From contig NZ_JAMZNK010000010.1 in assembly GCF_027980145.1 (NCBI RefSeq), positions 62,001 through 126,000 on the forward strand: a stretch of 64,000 nt of DNA. The letters run 5' to 3'. Shown here one piece after another: positions 8,058 to 15,824 of the stretch. The position numbers were made by a program, and so were the translations under genes. The stretch's first letter is position 1. Each line of letters starts with the position of its first letter. The stretch is from Flavobacterium azizsancarii. GTDB lineage: Bacteria > Bacteroidota > Bacteroidia > Flavobacteriales > Flavobacteriaceae. Below the pieces are notes generated by a model that was not told the origin of the DNA, made no database searches, and saw only the letters and a program-made list of their open reading frames with translations.

Positions 8058-9245
8058 ATGAAAAAATTCGGATTACTATTCTCCATATTATTTTTAGCCC
8101 TTTCGTCATGTGGCGTAAAAACCACGCAATCATTGCTAAGCGATGGTAATTATGATGGTGCCATAGACCGTGCTGTCGAGGCATTGAGAACCAAAAAAGA
8201 CGCTAAAGGAAAACAAGATTATGTCTATTTGCTGGAAGAAGCTTTTGCAAAAGCAAAGGACAGGGATTTGCGTGATCTCGATTTGATGATTAAAGAAGCT
8301 ACACCAACAAATTCTGAACGTGTTTATAATACTTATTTGCAGTTGAATAACCGTCAGGAAAAAATAAGACCGTTATTGCCGTTGCCTTTATTGAAACAGG
8401 GAAAAAATGCTTCTTTTGCATTTGATAATTATTCAGATCAGATTGTGAGCAGTAAAATTGCGCTTACGAAATATTTATATGACAAAGCTTCTGTTCTTTT
8501 AAAATCAAAAAACAAACTGGATTTCAGACTCGCATATGATGATCTTTTCTATCTTGAAAGTCTTAGTCCGGGCTACAAGAACACGAAAAAAATGATGGAT
8601 GACGCCCAGTTCAAAGGAACTGATTTCGTTGATGTATATGCCACAAACGAAACTAATATGGTGATCCCAAAAATGCTTCAGGATGATTTACTGGATTTTA
8701 AAACTTACGGTTTAAATGATAAATGGACGGTTTATCATAGTGCCAGACAAAAAAATATTACTTACGATTATAGCCTGATAATCAACTTTAGACAAATTAA
8801 TATTTCGCCGGAGCAAATCAAGGAGAAAGAATTCATTAAAGAAAGACAAGTCAAAGATGGTATAAAAACTCTTCTTGACAGCCGCGGAAGACCTGTAAAA
8901 GATAGTCTGGGCAAAGAGATAAAGGTCGACAACTACAGATGGCTTAGAGCAAATATCTACGAATTCAGACAGTTTAAATCCTGCCAGATAACGGCAAAAG
9001 TAGATTATGTTGATGTTCGCACAAATGCGCTGTTACAATCATTTCCGGTCACGAGCGAATTTATTTTCGAAAATGTTTACTCTACGTATAAAGGCGACAG
9101 AAGTGCTTGTGAGGATAATTATATGAATTATTTTAATAAACGTGCTGTGCCTTTCCCTAATAATGATCAAATGGTTTATGATACCGGCGAAGATCTAAAA
9201 GCGAGACTTAAAGATATTATTGTCAGAAATAAATTCAGAGGATAA
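8058..9245 (+). CDS. Conserved lipoprotein with helical N-terminal half
   Basis: The 395-residue protein has a lipobox (LSSC, Cys18). The N-terminal half (about 25-190) is rich in alpha-helical, TPR-like segments, such as LLSDGNYDGAIDRAVEALR and YDKASVLLKSKNKLDFRLAYDD. The C-terminal half (about 190-395) is beta-rich, with repeated aromatic and basic positions (NYRWLRANIYEFRQFKSCQI, then AKVDYVDVRTNALLQSFPV). Cysteines at SCQI and SACED could pair. I know proteins of this layout as conserved flavobacterial lipoproteins without a defined role. A helical-repeat protein on the membrane would suit a scaffold or envelope-assembly role, but this is inference. The gene is 38 bases upstream of a DUF2314 lipoprotein gene. 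Confidence 0.8.
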   Translation: MKKFGLLFSILFLALSSCGVKTTQSLLSDGNYDGAIDRAVEALRTKKDAKGKQDYVYLLEEAFAKAKDRDLRDLDLMIKEATPTNSERVYNTYLQLNNRQEKIRPLLPLPLLKQGKNASFAFDNYSDQIVSSKIALTKYLYDKASVLLKSKNKLDFRLAYDDLFYLESLSPGYKNTKKMMDDAQFKGTDFVDVYATNETNMVIPKMLQDDLLDFKTYGLNDKWTVYHSARQKNITYDYSLIINFRQINISPEQIKEKEFIKERQVKDGIKTLLDSRGRPVKDSLGKEIKVDNYRWLRANIYEFRQFKSCQITAKVDYVDVRTNALLQSFPVTSEFIFENVYSTYKGDRSACEDNYMNYFNKRAVPFPNNDQMVYDTGEDLKARLKDIIVRNKFRG

Positions 9246-9283
9246 AATTTCTGACCAAAAAAACAATTTAATACAATCAAAAA

Positions 9284-9772
9284 ATGAAAACCAAAATCCT
9301 GATTACTTTAATTCTGTTTTGTTTTATCAGCTGTAAAAATTCTGATAAGGTCGAAAGAAAAGACCAGCCGGATATCTACAATGTTAAAGGCAGTGATACA
9401 AATATGAATGAAGCAATAGAAAAAGCGAACCAAACCTTAGCAGCTTTTAATACTGCTTTACTTAATCCGGAAATTGAAGTTAAATCTTTGAAAGTTAAAT
9501 TTCAAAATGAAACCGATGCTGAGCATATCTGGTTAACTAATGTTGAGTTTAAAGATGGCAAATATTCCGGAATTTTAGATAATGAACCTGAATATATTAC
9601 AGATTATAAAATTGGGGATACCATAAACGTCGACAGTAAAAACATTAGCGACTGGATGTATATTGAAAACGGAAAACTGTTTGGCGGTTACACGATAAAA
9701 GTACTAAGAAACAAAATGTCTGAAAGCGAAAGAAAACAATTTGATGCCGAAAGCGGTATGCAAATAGAATAA
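9284..9772 (+). CDS. DUF2314 (YegJ-like) lipoprotein
   Basis: The 162-residue product has a lipobox (FISC, Cys17) and then a DUF2314 domain. The domain markers are all present: EHIWLTNVEFKDGKYSGIL, DNEPEYITDYKIGDTINVD, and ISDWMYIENGKLFGGYTIK followed by VLR. DUF2314 is a small beta-rich domain found in the YegJ family; its role is not established. The leader places it at the membrane facing the periplasm. It lies 38 bases after the lipoprotein at 8058 and 75 bases before another lipoprotein gene, so the three may be one transcript. The family assignment is firm, the function is not. Confidence 0.88.
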   Translation: MKTKILITLILFCFISCKNSDKVERKDQPDIYNVKGSDTNMNEAIEKANQTLAAFNTALLNPEIEVKSLKVKFQNETDAEHIWLTNVEFKDGKYSGILDNEPEYITDYKIGDTINVDSKNISDWMYIENGKLFGGYTIKVLRNKMSESERKQFDAESGMQIE

Positions 9773-9847
9773 GCAAAAACATATTACTTTTTAAGCGTAT
9801 TGTATCAAAATCCTATATCCTTTAAAAAAATGTTGATGAATGAACAC

Positions 9848-10558
9848 ATGAGAAAAATTGCAATTTTATTAATACTTATTATAGCATTTTCAGGTTGTAA
9901 AGAGGAGAAAAAAGAACAGCCAAAAACATCTGATAATACAACGCTAAACGTTTCAAAAAATCAACCTTTAGTTGTAACAAAAATTGATTCGACACAATTT
10001 CCCCGTTCAATAAAATACGAAGGTTTTATTAAAAATGCTGTTCGCTGGAAAGATAATTCAGGAGATAATATTGTAATCACAACTGAAACGGGTATTTACA
10101 AAAATGAAAAACAGGGACACGAATTTGAAGACAGCAGTGATGCTGAGTTATATGCCTACCATTTTATAATATCGAATAACGAAGCGAAACAAATCTGGAG
10201 AGTAAAGGATTTTATTGCCGATTGTCCGGTAGATATTATAGCGGCTTTTGTCAAAAATACTTTTAAAATTACAGACTTAGATAAAAATGGTATCGCTGAA
10301 ATATGGCTAATGTATAAAACGGTTTGTCATGGAGATGTAAGCCCGTGCGATATGAAGATTATTATGTACGAAGGCAACCAGAAATATGCTATACGAGGAC
10401 GCAACAAAGTTGAATTTGGAACTGATGATAACGGAAAAAGATTATTTGAAGGCGGTGAATTTAAATTTGATGACAATTTTAAGAAAGCTCCAAAAGTCTT
10501 TAGACAGTTTGCCGAAGACTTGTGGAATAAAAACATAATAGAAAATTGGGACAATTAA
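9848..10558 (+). CDS. Lipoprotein, M949_RS01915-like, with DxDxNG motif
   Basis: The frame is open from an ATG at 9800, but the ATG at 9848 gives a proper lipoprotein signal (MRKIAILLILIIAFSGC, Cys17), so that start is preferred; 9830 and 9836 are alternatives. The product is then about 236 residues. After a polar linker comes a beta-rich domain with FKITDLDKNGIAEIWLMYKT, a calcium-loop-like motif, followed by CHGDVSPCDMKIIMYEGNQK and YAIRG. This pattern recalls a family named after Riemerella M949_RS01915, which databases link loosely to surface polysaccharide synthesis; I give that from memory and do not trust the function. A terminator follows. Confidence 0.72.
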   Translation: MRKIAILLILIIAFSGCKEEKKEQPKTSDNTTLNVSKNQPLVVTKIDSTQFPRSIKYEGFIKNAVRWKDNSGDNIVITTETGIYKNEKQGHEFEDSSDAELYAYHFIISNNEAKQIWRVKDFIADCPVDIIAAFVKNTFKITDLDKNGIAEIWLMYKTVCHGDVSPCDMKIIMYEGNQKYAIRGRNKVEFGTDDNGKRLFEGGEFKFDDNFKKAPKVFRQFAEDLWNKNIIENWDN

Positions 10559-10590
10559 TAGGCGGTGAACATAAACCCTGACCTTATTTT

Positions 10591-10630
10591 AATAGAGATG
10601 TACAAAATTGTATGTCTCTATTTTTTTTTT
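10591..10630 (+). terminator. Rho-independent terminator
   Basis: AATAGAGA (10591-10598) pairs with TCTCTATT (10615-10622), with an inner TACA/TGTA pair, and is followed by a run of eight more T. Confidence 0.75.
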
Positions 10631-10679
10631 ACAGAAAATCATAAAATAAAAAAAACATACTACTAATCAAAATGTTATG

Positions 10680-10702
10680 TATATTTGCAACTGATTAGTT
10701 GC
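10680..10702 (+). promoter_or_regulatory. Promoter -7 box overlapping a palindromic operator of the ArsR gene
   Basis: TATATTTG (10680-10687) matches the flavobacterial TAnnTTTG consensus. A palindrome GCAACT-GATT-AGTTGC (10687-10702) starts at its last base, and a further inverted pair ACTAATCA (10662-10669)/TGATTAGT (10692-10699) brackets the box. The position, 20-40 bases before the ArsR-family ATG, suits autorepression. Confidence 0.55.
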
Positions 10703-10721
10703 GTATTTAAATAAATCAAAA

Positions 10722-11048
10722 ATGAAACGAGATATATTTCAGGCTATTGCCGACCCAACCCGTCGGGCCATCTTAGTATTAGTGGCTACTACTGCTTTAA
10801 CCCCAAATGCAATTGCAGAGCAGTTTAATACAACGAGACAAGCCGTTTCGAAACATATTAAAATTCTCAACGAATGCGACTTATTAGACGAAAAAAAAAT
10901 AGGCAGAGAAATCTATTATCAACTTAAAATTGACAAAATGAAAGAAGTTGACAAATGGCTGGAACAGTTTAAGGAAATTTGGGAAAACCGATTCAGTCAA
11001 CTTGATCATGTGTTAATGAACCTAAAATCTAAAGAAAATGAAATCTAA
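10722..11048 (+). CDS. ArsR-family winged-helix transcriptional repressor
   Basis: The 108-residue protein has the ArsR/SmtB layout. It starts with [17 protein letters not shown], the classic DPTRR opening; the recognition helix is [20 protein letters not shown] (about 38-57) and the wing is [10 protein letters not shown]. It lacks the CxC metal-binding motif of ArsR and the acidic/histidine sites of SmtB, so it belongs to the metal-independent group that is typically paired with SRPBCC proteins. Its last codons overlap the start of the first SRPBCC gene (ATGA-type overlap around 11038-11048), showing translational coupling. It probably represses its own operon through the palindrome at 10687-10702. 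Confidence 0.92.
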   Translation: MKRDIFQAIADPTRRAILVLVATTALTPNAIAEQFNTTRQAVSKHIKILNECDLLDEKKIGREIYYQLKIDKMKEVDKWLEQFKEIWENRFSQLDHVLMNLKSKENEI

Positions 11049-11538
11049 TCTCTTAATGAATTTTTCCGTAAACAAGGAAACTATAACGGTGAACATAAAA
11101 CGTGAGTTCAACGCATCGCTTGCCAATGTTTGGTCAGCATGGACAGAAGCTGAAATTTTAGATCAATGGTGGGCTCCTGCCCCATTTACATCTAAAACAA
11201 AACGCATGGAATTTAGAGCAGGCGGACAAAGATTGTATGCCATGGTTGGTCCTGAAAATCAGGAACGATGGGGACTTATTGATTATACCTCGATTTCTCC
11301 AAAAACCAATTTTAAATATTCTGCTACTTTTTGTGATGCTGAAGGCAATCCTGATTCAACTTTTGGAAGTTCTTATTGGAATGTCAATTTTTCCGAACAA
11401 GGAAATTCCGTAATTGTTGCTATTGAAATTAAACGAGATAGCTTATCTGATTTAGAAAAAATAATTGAAATGGGCTTTAAAGAAGGATTTACAAGCACTA
11501 TGGAAACGTTGGATAAAATCCTTGAAGTACAAAAGTAA
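11038..11538 (+). CDS. SRPBCC (AHSA1-like) protein, first of a tandem pair
   Basis: The 166-residue protein has the START-like SRPBCC fold, a helix-grip that holds hydrophobic ligands or contacts partner proteins. Key features are the opening [20 protein letters not shown], the tryptophan pair DQWWAPAPF, the strand [14 protein letters not shown], and the long C-terminal helix [19 protein letters not shown]. The first ATG (11038) overlaps the end of the ArsR gene; an ATG at 11056 ([12 protein letters not shown]) is an alternative start. The next gene is a paralogue. In many bacteria ArsR-SRPBCC pairs respond to small molecules or stress, but the ligand cannot be told here. Confidence 0.9.
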   Translation: MKSNLLMNFSVNKETITVNIKREFNASLANVWSAWTEAEILDQWWAPAPFTSKTKRMEFRAGGQRLYAMVGPENQERWGLIDYTSISPKTNFKYSATFCDAEGNPDSTFGSSYWNVNFSEQGNSVIVAIEIKRDSLSDLEKIIEMGFKEGFTSTMETLDKILEVQK

Positions 11539-11567
11539 AATAGTAATGAATTTAAAATTTTAAGAAA

Positions 11568-12089
11568 ATGAAATCTAATCTCTTAATGAATTTTACTGTA
11601 GACAAAGAAACAAGTACGGTAAATGTAAAACGTGAGTTCAATGCATCTCTTGCCAATGTTTGGTCAGCATGGACAGAACCTGAAATTTTAGATCAATGGT
11701 GGGCACCTGCCCCATGGAAATCTAAAACAAAACGTATGGAATTTAAGGAAGGCGGACAAAGACTTTATGCCATGGTTGGTCCTGCTGGAGAAGAACATTG
11801 GGCTGTAGCCGATTTTACTTCTATAACTCCAAAGACTAATTTTAAATATCTGGATGCTTTTTCTGACAGCGAAGGAAATTTGAATGCAGCTTTTCCACGC
11901 TCTGACTGGAATGTGAGTTTTGCAGAACAAGGAGACAGCACTATTGTTGACATCGCTATTAAGCATGAAAATCTTTCTGATCTGGAAAAAATAATCAAAA
12001 TGGGATTCAAAGAAGGCTTTACAATTGCCCTGGAAGGCTTGGATGCTGTTTTTACTTCAAATTCATCTAAAAATAAAAAAGATGCGTAA
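11568..12089 (+). CDS. SRPBCC (AHSA1-like) protein, second of a tandem pair
   Basis: The 173-residue protein is a close paralogue of the preceding gene: both start MKSNLLMNF from an identical DNA stretch of about 27 bases, and both contain [26 protein letters not shown] and [11 protein letters not shown]. The copies diverge more in the second half (AFPRSDWNVSFAEQ here against [11 protein letters not shown]). The pattern shows a tandem gene duplication, with the very 5' end either recently copied or under strong constraint. It lies 29 bases after the first copy in the ArsR operon. No terminator is obvious behind it. Confidence 0.9.
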   Translation: MKSNLLMNFTVDKETSTVNVKREFNASLANVWSAWTEPEILDQWWAPAPWKSKTKRMEFKEGGQRLYAMVGPAGEEHWAVADFTSITPKTNFKYLDAFSDSEGNLNAAFPRSDWNVSFAEQGDSTIVDIAIKHENLSDLEKIIKMGFKEGFTIALEGLDAVFTSNSSKNKKDA

Positions 12090-12206
12090 ATTTCTTGTGT
12101 GTCCTTTTTGCATAAATTAAAACAATTTTTACGGTTTCCCGTAATGAAAACAAATTTTTACCTATTACTTTTGGGCTTTAAGCTATAATTACAATCCCAA
12201 ATCTTA

Positions 12207-13436
12207 ATGAAAAAACAAATTCTATTCCTTGTTCTTACCCTTGTTCTTAGTATAAATTCTTATTCGCAAATAACTTACGAAAATGGATATTTCATTGATC
12301 AAAATAATAAAAAAACAGATTGCCTAATTGAAAATTTAGACTGGAAAAACATACCAACTAGTTTCAAATACAAACTACCTGAAAGTCAAGACATCATTAT
12401 TGCGGATATTAAGACTATAAAAGAATTTGCAATCTCAGGCGAAAGTAAATACATTAGAACTTCATTAAAAATAGACCGATCTTCAAAATTCATAGAAAAT
12501 ATGAGTACGGATAAAGATCCGGTTTTTAAGGAAGAGACTTTATTGCTAAAAGTACTTATTGAAGGAAAAGCATCTCTTTATATGTATGACGAAGGAAGCT
12601 TAACTCGTTTCTTTTATAAAGTTAATGATGCAGAAATAAAACAATTGGTCTACAAACCTTATCTTATAAACGGAAATTCTTCTATTGCCAAAAATAATTA
12701 TTTCAGAGAACAACTTTTTATTGACCTGAAGTGCGATAATATACTTCAAAGAGATTATGAAAATTTGAGCTACGATCGCCGTGCCTTGCTCAAATTTTTT
12801 ATAAAATATAATAAATGCAGTGATACAAATTTTACCGAATTTGAGAAAAAAGAAAAAAAAGATTTATTTAATTTAACAGTTAGACCAAGATTAAACAATA
12901 GTTCATTATCTATCAGCAATTCAAATACAGATCTTTATAATTTTGAATTTGATTCTAAATCAAGTTTAAGTTTGGGCGTTGAAGCAGAGTTTATTTTGCC
13001 ATTCAATAGAAATAAATGGTCATTAATCGTAGAGCCTACTTATCAATTTTATAAAGCAGAAAAAACAAACGAAACTACTTCTTTAGTAGGTGGAGAAATT
13101 ACCGCAAAAGTTGATTACAAGTCTGTTGAATTACCAATAGGTGTCAGACATTACTTTTTTCTAAAAAATGATTCTAAAATATTTATAAATGCATCTTATC
13201 TCATTGATTTTGGCTCAAATTCAAAAATCGAATTTTCGCGAAAAGATGGGTCGATAATAAATTCTCTTGATATTAAATCCGGTAGTACTTTCGCTTTAGG
13301 AATTGGAGGAAAACTCCACGACAAATACAGCATAGAATTCAGATACTTAATAAACAGAACTATTCTAAAAAATTATCTATTCCTGGATTCTTCTTATTCA
13401 ACAGCATCCTTAATATTGGGATATTCCTTTTTTTAA
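12207..13436 (+). CDS. Outer-membrane beta-barrel protein of porin-like type
   Basis: The 409-residue protein begins with a signal peptide (MKKQILFLVLTLVLSINSYSQ). The first half (about 22-215) is soluble and contains NKKTDCLIENLDWKNIPTSF, a motif I recall from flavobacterial outer-membrane proteins of unknown role. The second half (about 225-409) has alternating hydrophobic and polar strands (SLSLGVEAEFILPFNRNKWS, LPIGVRHYFFLKN, FALGIGGKLHDKYSIEFRYL) and ends in the typical barrel C-terminus ILGYSFF with a terminal phenylalanine. An eight-strand barrel attached to a periplasmic domain is likely. It is monocistronic and is closed by a strong terminator. Confidence 0.82.
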   Translation: MKKQILFLVLTLVLSINSYSQITYENGYFIDQNNKKTDCLIENLDWKNIPTSFKYKLPESQDIIIADIKTIKEFAISGESKYIRTSLKIDRSSKFIENMSTDKDPVFKEETLLLKVLIEGKASLYMYDEGSLTRFFYKVNDAEIKQLVYKPYLINGNSSIAKNNYFREQLFIDLKCDNILQRDYENLSYDRRALLKFFIKYNKCSDTNFTEFEKKEKKDLFNLTVRPRLNNSSLSISNSNTDLYNFEFDSKSSLSLGVEAEFILPFNRNKWSLIVEPTYQFYKAEKTNETTSLVGGEITAKVDYKSVELPIGVRHYFFLKNDSKIFINASYLIDFGSNSKIEFSRKDGSIINSLDIKSGSTFALGIGGKLHDKYSIEFRYLINRTILKNYLFLDSSYSTASLILGYSFF

Positions 13437-13460
13437 AACATTTCATGCCTTTAAACTTCA

Positions 13461-13499
13461 CAAATCCCTATCATTAATTAATGATAGGGATTTGTTTTA
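13461..13499 (+). terminator. Rho-independent terminator
   Basis: A perfect palindrome (CAAATCCCTATCATTAA meeting TTAATGATAGGGATTTG, 13461-13494) is followed by TTTTAT. Confidence 0.85.
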
Positions 13500-13620
13500 T
13501 AACTTGTTTTAAAATTTCAATTTGATGTTTGTAAAAATTTAGAATGTCTTAAATTTGTATTTTAGTCCACGAATACTCTCATAAAAAGTTCAAAATTCTG
13601 AACGATTTAAATACCACCCA

Positions 13621-14490
13621 ATGAACAAAATTATTTCCCTTGCCTTTTTCCTTTTCACCTCAACATTACTTTTTAGTCAAACTACCAAATCTAAATCTAC
13701 AGATACCAGCAAACCTTTTGTTTTAGGCGTTATAGACGAAATACAATCGAAAGAACTGGGCGAAAAAAGAATCCTGAACATTTATCTTCCCGAAGGTTAT
13801 AAAGCAGAACACACAACAAAATATCCTGTAATTTATTTATTGGATGGCTCGGCTGACGAAGACTTTATACATATTGCAGGATTAGTACAGTTCAATAGTT
13901 TTGAATGGATCAATCAGGTTCCAAAATCAATTGTTGTGGGAATTGCAACTGTAGACAGAAGAAGAGATTTTACTTATCCAACGAATATCGAAAAAGATAA
14001 AAAGCGTTTTGCTACTTCAGGACATTCGGATAAATTTATTGCTTTTATCGAAAAAGAATTACAGCCGTTTATTGACAAAAAATACAAAACAACCCATTCT
14101 AAAACTATTATTGGCCAATCATTAGGCGGATTATTAGAAACGGAAATTTTATTAAAGAAACCAACTCTTTTTAATAAATATGTTATTGTGAGTCCTAGTA
14201 TCTGGTGGGATAATGGTTCTTTATTAAACCAGGAAAGCACAATTTTTCAGGAAAATTTTAATCAGCAAACTGATATTTATATCGCTGTTGGTAAAGAAGG
14301 ACTTACACCAACAGAAATCCCGAGAGTGATGGAAGTAGATGCTAATCTACTGGCTGAAAAAATTAAAGCTACTAAAAGTAAAAACATAAAAGTGTACTTT
14401 GATTATTTCCCACAGGAGAATCATGCTACTATTTTGCATCCCGCTGCTTCAAATTCATTTAAATTCTTTTATCCGCAGACAAAAGAATAG
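13621..14490 (+). CDS. Secreted alpha/beta-hydrolase of the esterase-D/IroE-like family
   Basis: The 289-residue protein carries a signal peptide (MNKIISLAFFLFTSTLLFSQ) and an alpha/beta-hydrolase domain of the putative esterase family (Fes/IroE/YbbA-like). The nucleophile elbow is IIGQSLGGLL with Ser167, the strand before the oxyanion region is YPVIYLLDGS (about 69-77), and the catalytic histidine is in ENHATILHPA (His268). The acid of the triad is probably an Asp or Glu in the region 223-240. Members hydrolyse esters or siderophore amides; no TonB-linked siderophore gene lies nearby, so a siderophore role is not supported. It should act in the periplasm. The GNAT gene starts 38 bases downstream. 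Confidence 0.88.
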   Translation: MNKIISLAFFLFTSTLLFSQTTKSKSTDTSKPFVLGVIDEIQSKELGEKRILNIYLPEGYKAEHTTKYPVIYLLDGSADEDFIHIAGLVQFNSFEWINQVPKSIVVGIATVDRRRDFTYPTNIEKDKKRFATSGHSDKFIAFIEKELQPFIDKKYKTTHSKTIIGQSLGGLLETEILLKKPTLFNKYVIVSPSIWWDNGSLLNQESTIFQENFNQQTDIYIAVGKEGLTPTEIPRVMEVDANLLAEKIKATKSKNIKVYFDYFPQENHATILHPAASNSFKFFYPQTKE

Positions 14491-14528
14491 AAACGAATAT
14501 TTTGAAATGAAAACCAAATTTTACAGAA

Positions 14529-15215
14529 ATGAAAAATACAGAAGAAAACAAATTAGACAATCCCGTTTGGTATTCCTTGTCTGAAAGTCATGCAACATTT
14601 GCAATTGATTATAATTCAACTAAATTTTACAGTCCTGATCATTGCCCGTTTGGAGGTTTTGTAAATCCGGAAAGCACTTTAGAAGCAGCTAATCAATATT
14701 CAGCACTGGCAGAAAGTTTCTTTATTGTTGGAGAAAAACCTAAAATCAGTGACTCTCTAAAAATTGCGAAAGAGTTAGTCTGTCTTCAAATGATTATTTA
14801 CAACAAAATAGAGCTGCCCATAACTACTGAGATTGTAAAAATTACTGAAGAATACAATGACGAATTAGTTCAATTGGTTAACCTGGTTCAGCCAGGATAT
14901 TTCAAAAATAAAACAGCTGAATTAGGCAATTATTATGGGATTTTCAAAGACAATCAATTAATAGCTATTACTGGTGAACGAATGAAAATGAACGACTTTA
15001 CAGAAGTAAGCGCTATTATTACTTATCCTGACCACACCGGAAAAGGTTATGCAAAACAATTGATTGCACATGTTGTGAATAGAATTTTTAATGAGAATAA
15101 AACGCCTTACCTTCATGTAGTTGAAAGTAATATTGGAGCAATAGCTTTATACAAAAAACTAGGTTTTGTGACGAGAAGAAAAATGAGTTTTTGGAATATT
15201 TCTAAAAATCAGTAA
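14529..15215 (+). CDS. GNAT-family N-acetyltransferase
   Basis: The 228-residue protein has a GNAT domain in its C-terminal half (about 120-225). The acetyl-CoA loop reads YPDHTGKGYAKQLIAHVV (motif A, R/Q-x-x-G-x-A/G like, here HTGKGYA), the preceding strand is EVSAIITYP, and motif B is HVVESNIGAIALYKKLGFVT. The N-terminal 110 residues form a separate region, with FYSPDHCPFGGF as a noticeable block, as in FR47-type GNAT proteins. The substrate is not known. It follows the secreted esterase gene by 38 bases, which may be one transcript, but the two activities have no evident link. Confidence 0.88.
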   Translation: MKNTEENKLDNPVWYSLSESHATFAIDYNSTKFYSPDHCPFGGFVNPESTLEAANQYSALAESFFIVGEKPKISDSLKIAKELVCLQMIIYNKIELPITTEIVKITEEYNDELVQLVNLVQPGYFKNKTAELGNYYGIFKDNQLIAITGERMKMNDFTEVSAIITYPDHTGKGYAKQLIAHVVNRIFNENKTPYLHVVESNIGAIALYKKLGFVTRRKMSFWNISKNQ

Positions 15216-15247
15216 ATTTACTTTACAGTACTAATATCATTATCATT

Positions 15248-15613
15248 ATGAAAAAAATATTTTTAATCTTCATTTGTTTAGTTGGTTTCTCTGTAAATGC
15301 TCAAACCTCTAAAGAACTTATTGGTAAATGGCAATTGGTAAAGTGGGTAAAGAAAGGCAAGGAAAAAGATATAAAAGACTATTATAAAACGGATCAGGTT
15401 TTCCAGGTTTTCAAAGAAAATGGAGATTTTGAAAGTATTGTTGGCGATGAATCACATAAAGCAAAATAGAAATTATCTAAAGATAATTCTGAGCTTACTA
15501 TTACTCTGGCTATGATGCCCGTAAAGTTTTCAATAGACTATTTTTATGCCAACAAACGTATCATTACAACTCCGCAAATAGGAACTTTTGAATACAAAAA
15601 GGTTACGGAATAG
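15248..15613 (+). pseudogene. Small secreted lipocalin-like protein cut by an in-frame TAG
   Basis: The sequence begins with a signal peptide (MKKIFLIFICLVGFSVNAQ) and a lipocalin-like opening, LIGKWQLVKWVKKGKEKD. TAG at 15467-15469 stops it after 73 codons (DESHKAK). The same frame then continues for 47 more codons without another stop: KLSKDNSELTITLAMMPVKF and, near the end, IGTFEYKKVTE. A single TGG-to-TAG change (giving KWKLS when restored) explains the break and matches the G.W.l...n.LTI pattern of small lipocalin-like proteins. Full length would be about 121 residues. The truncated form lacks half of its beta strands and is unlikely to fold. A sequencing error remains possible. Confidence 0.8.
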
Positions 15614-15669
15614 CTTAAATGGTTTCGCATCTTATATTAAAGATGTAACTTTTTATTCTTATAAAAAAT

Positions 15670-15760
15670 AAACCTCTCACTTAGCCCCGATGGAAACGAC
15701 ATCCTTTTTCTGGCTTCTTTAGACAGAAAAAGATATAGTGTACAACGAGACTGGAGGTTT
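15670..15760. repeat. Hairpin-containing dispersed element, copy 2
   Basis: An outer stem AAACCTC (15670-15676)/GAGGTTT (15754-15760) encloses TTAGCCCCGATGGAAACGAC, ATCCTTTTTCTG, a short loop region, CAGAAAAAGATATAGTG and the final ACGAGACTGG. The arms TTTTTCTG and CAGAAAAA form the central hairpin. It shares its design with the copies at 7874-7946 and 37468-37536. Confidence 0.55.
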
Positions 15761-15824
15761 TATGAAAATTGATTTTCTGCTACTGAGGGTTCAAAATCCA
15801 ACAATTCAAAATCTGAAATCTATA

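Noticed and set aside
13621-14490. Siderophore esterase assignment for the alpha/beta-hydrolase
   Set aside because: The fold fits the family, but there is no siderophore receptor or biosynthesis gene nearby.
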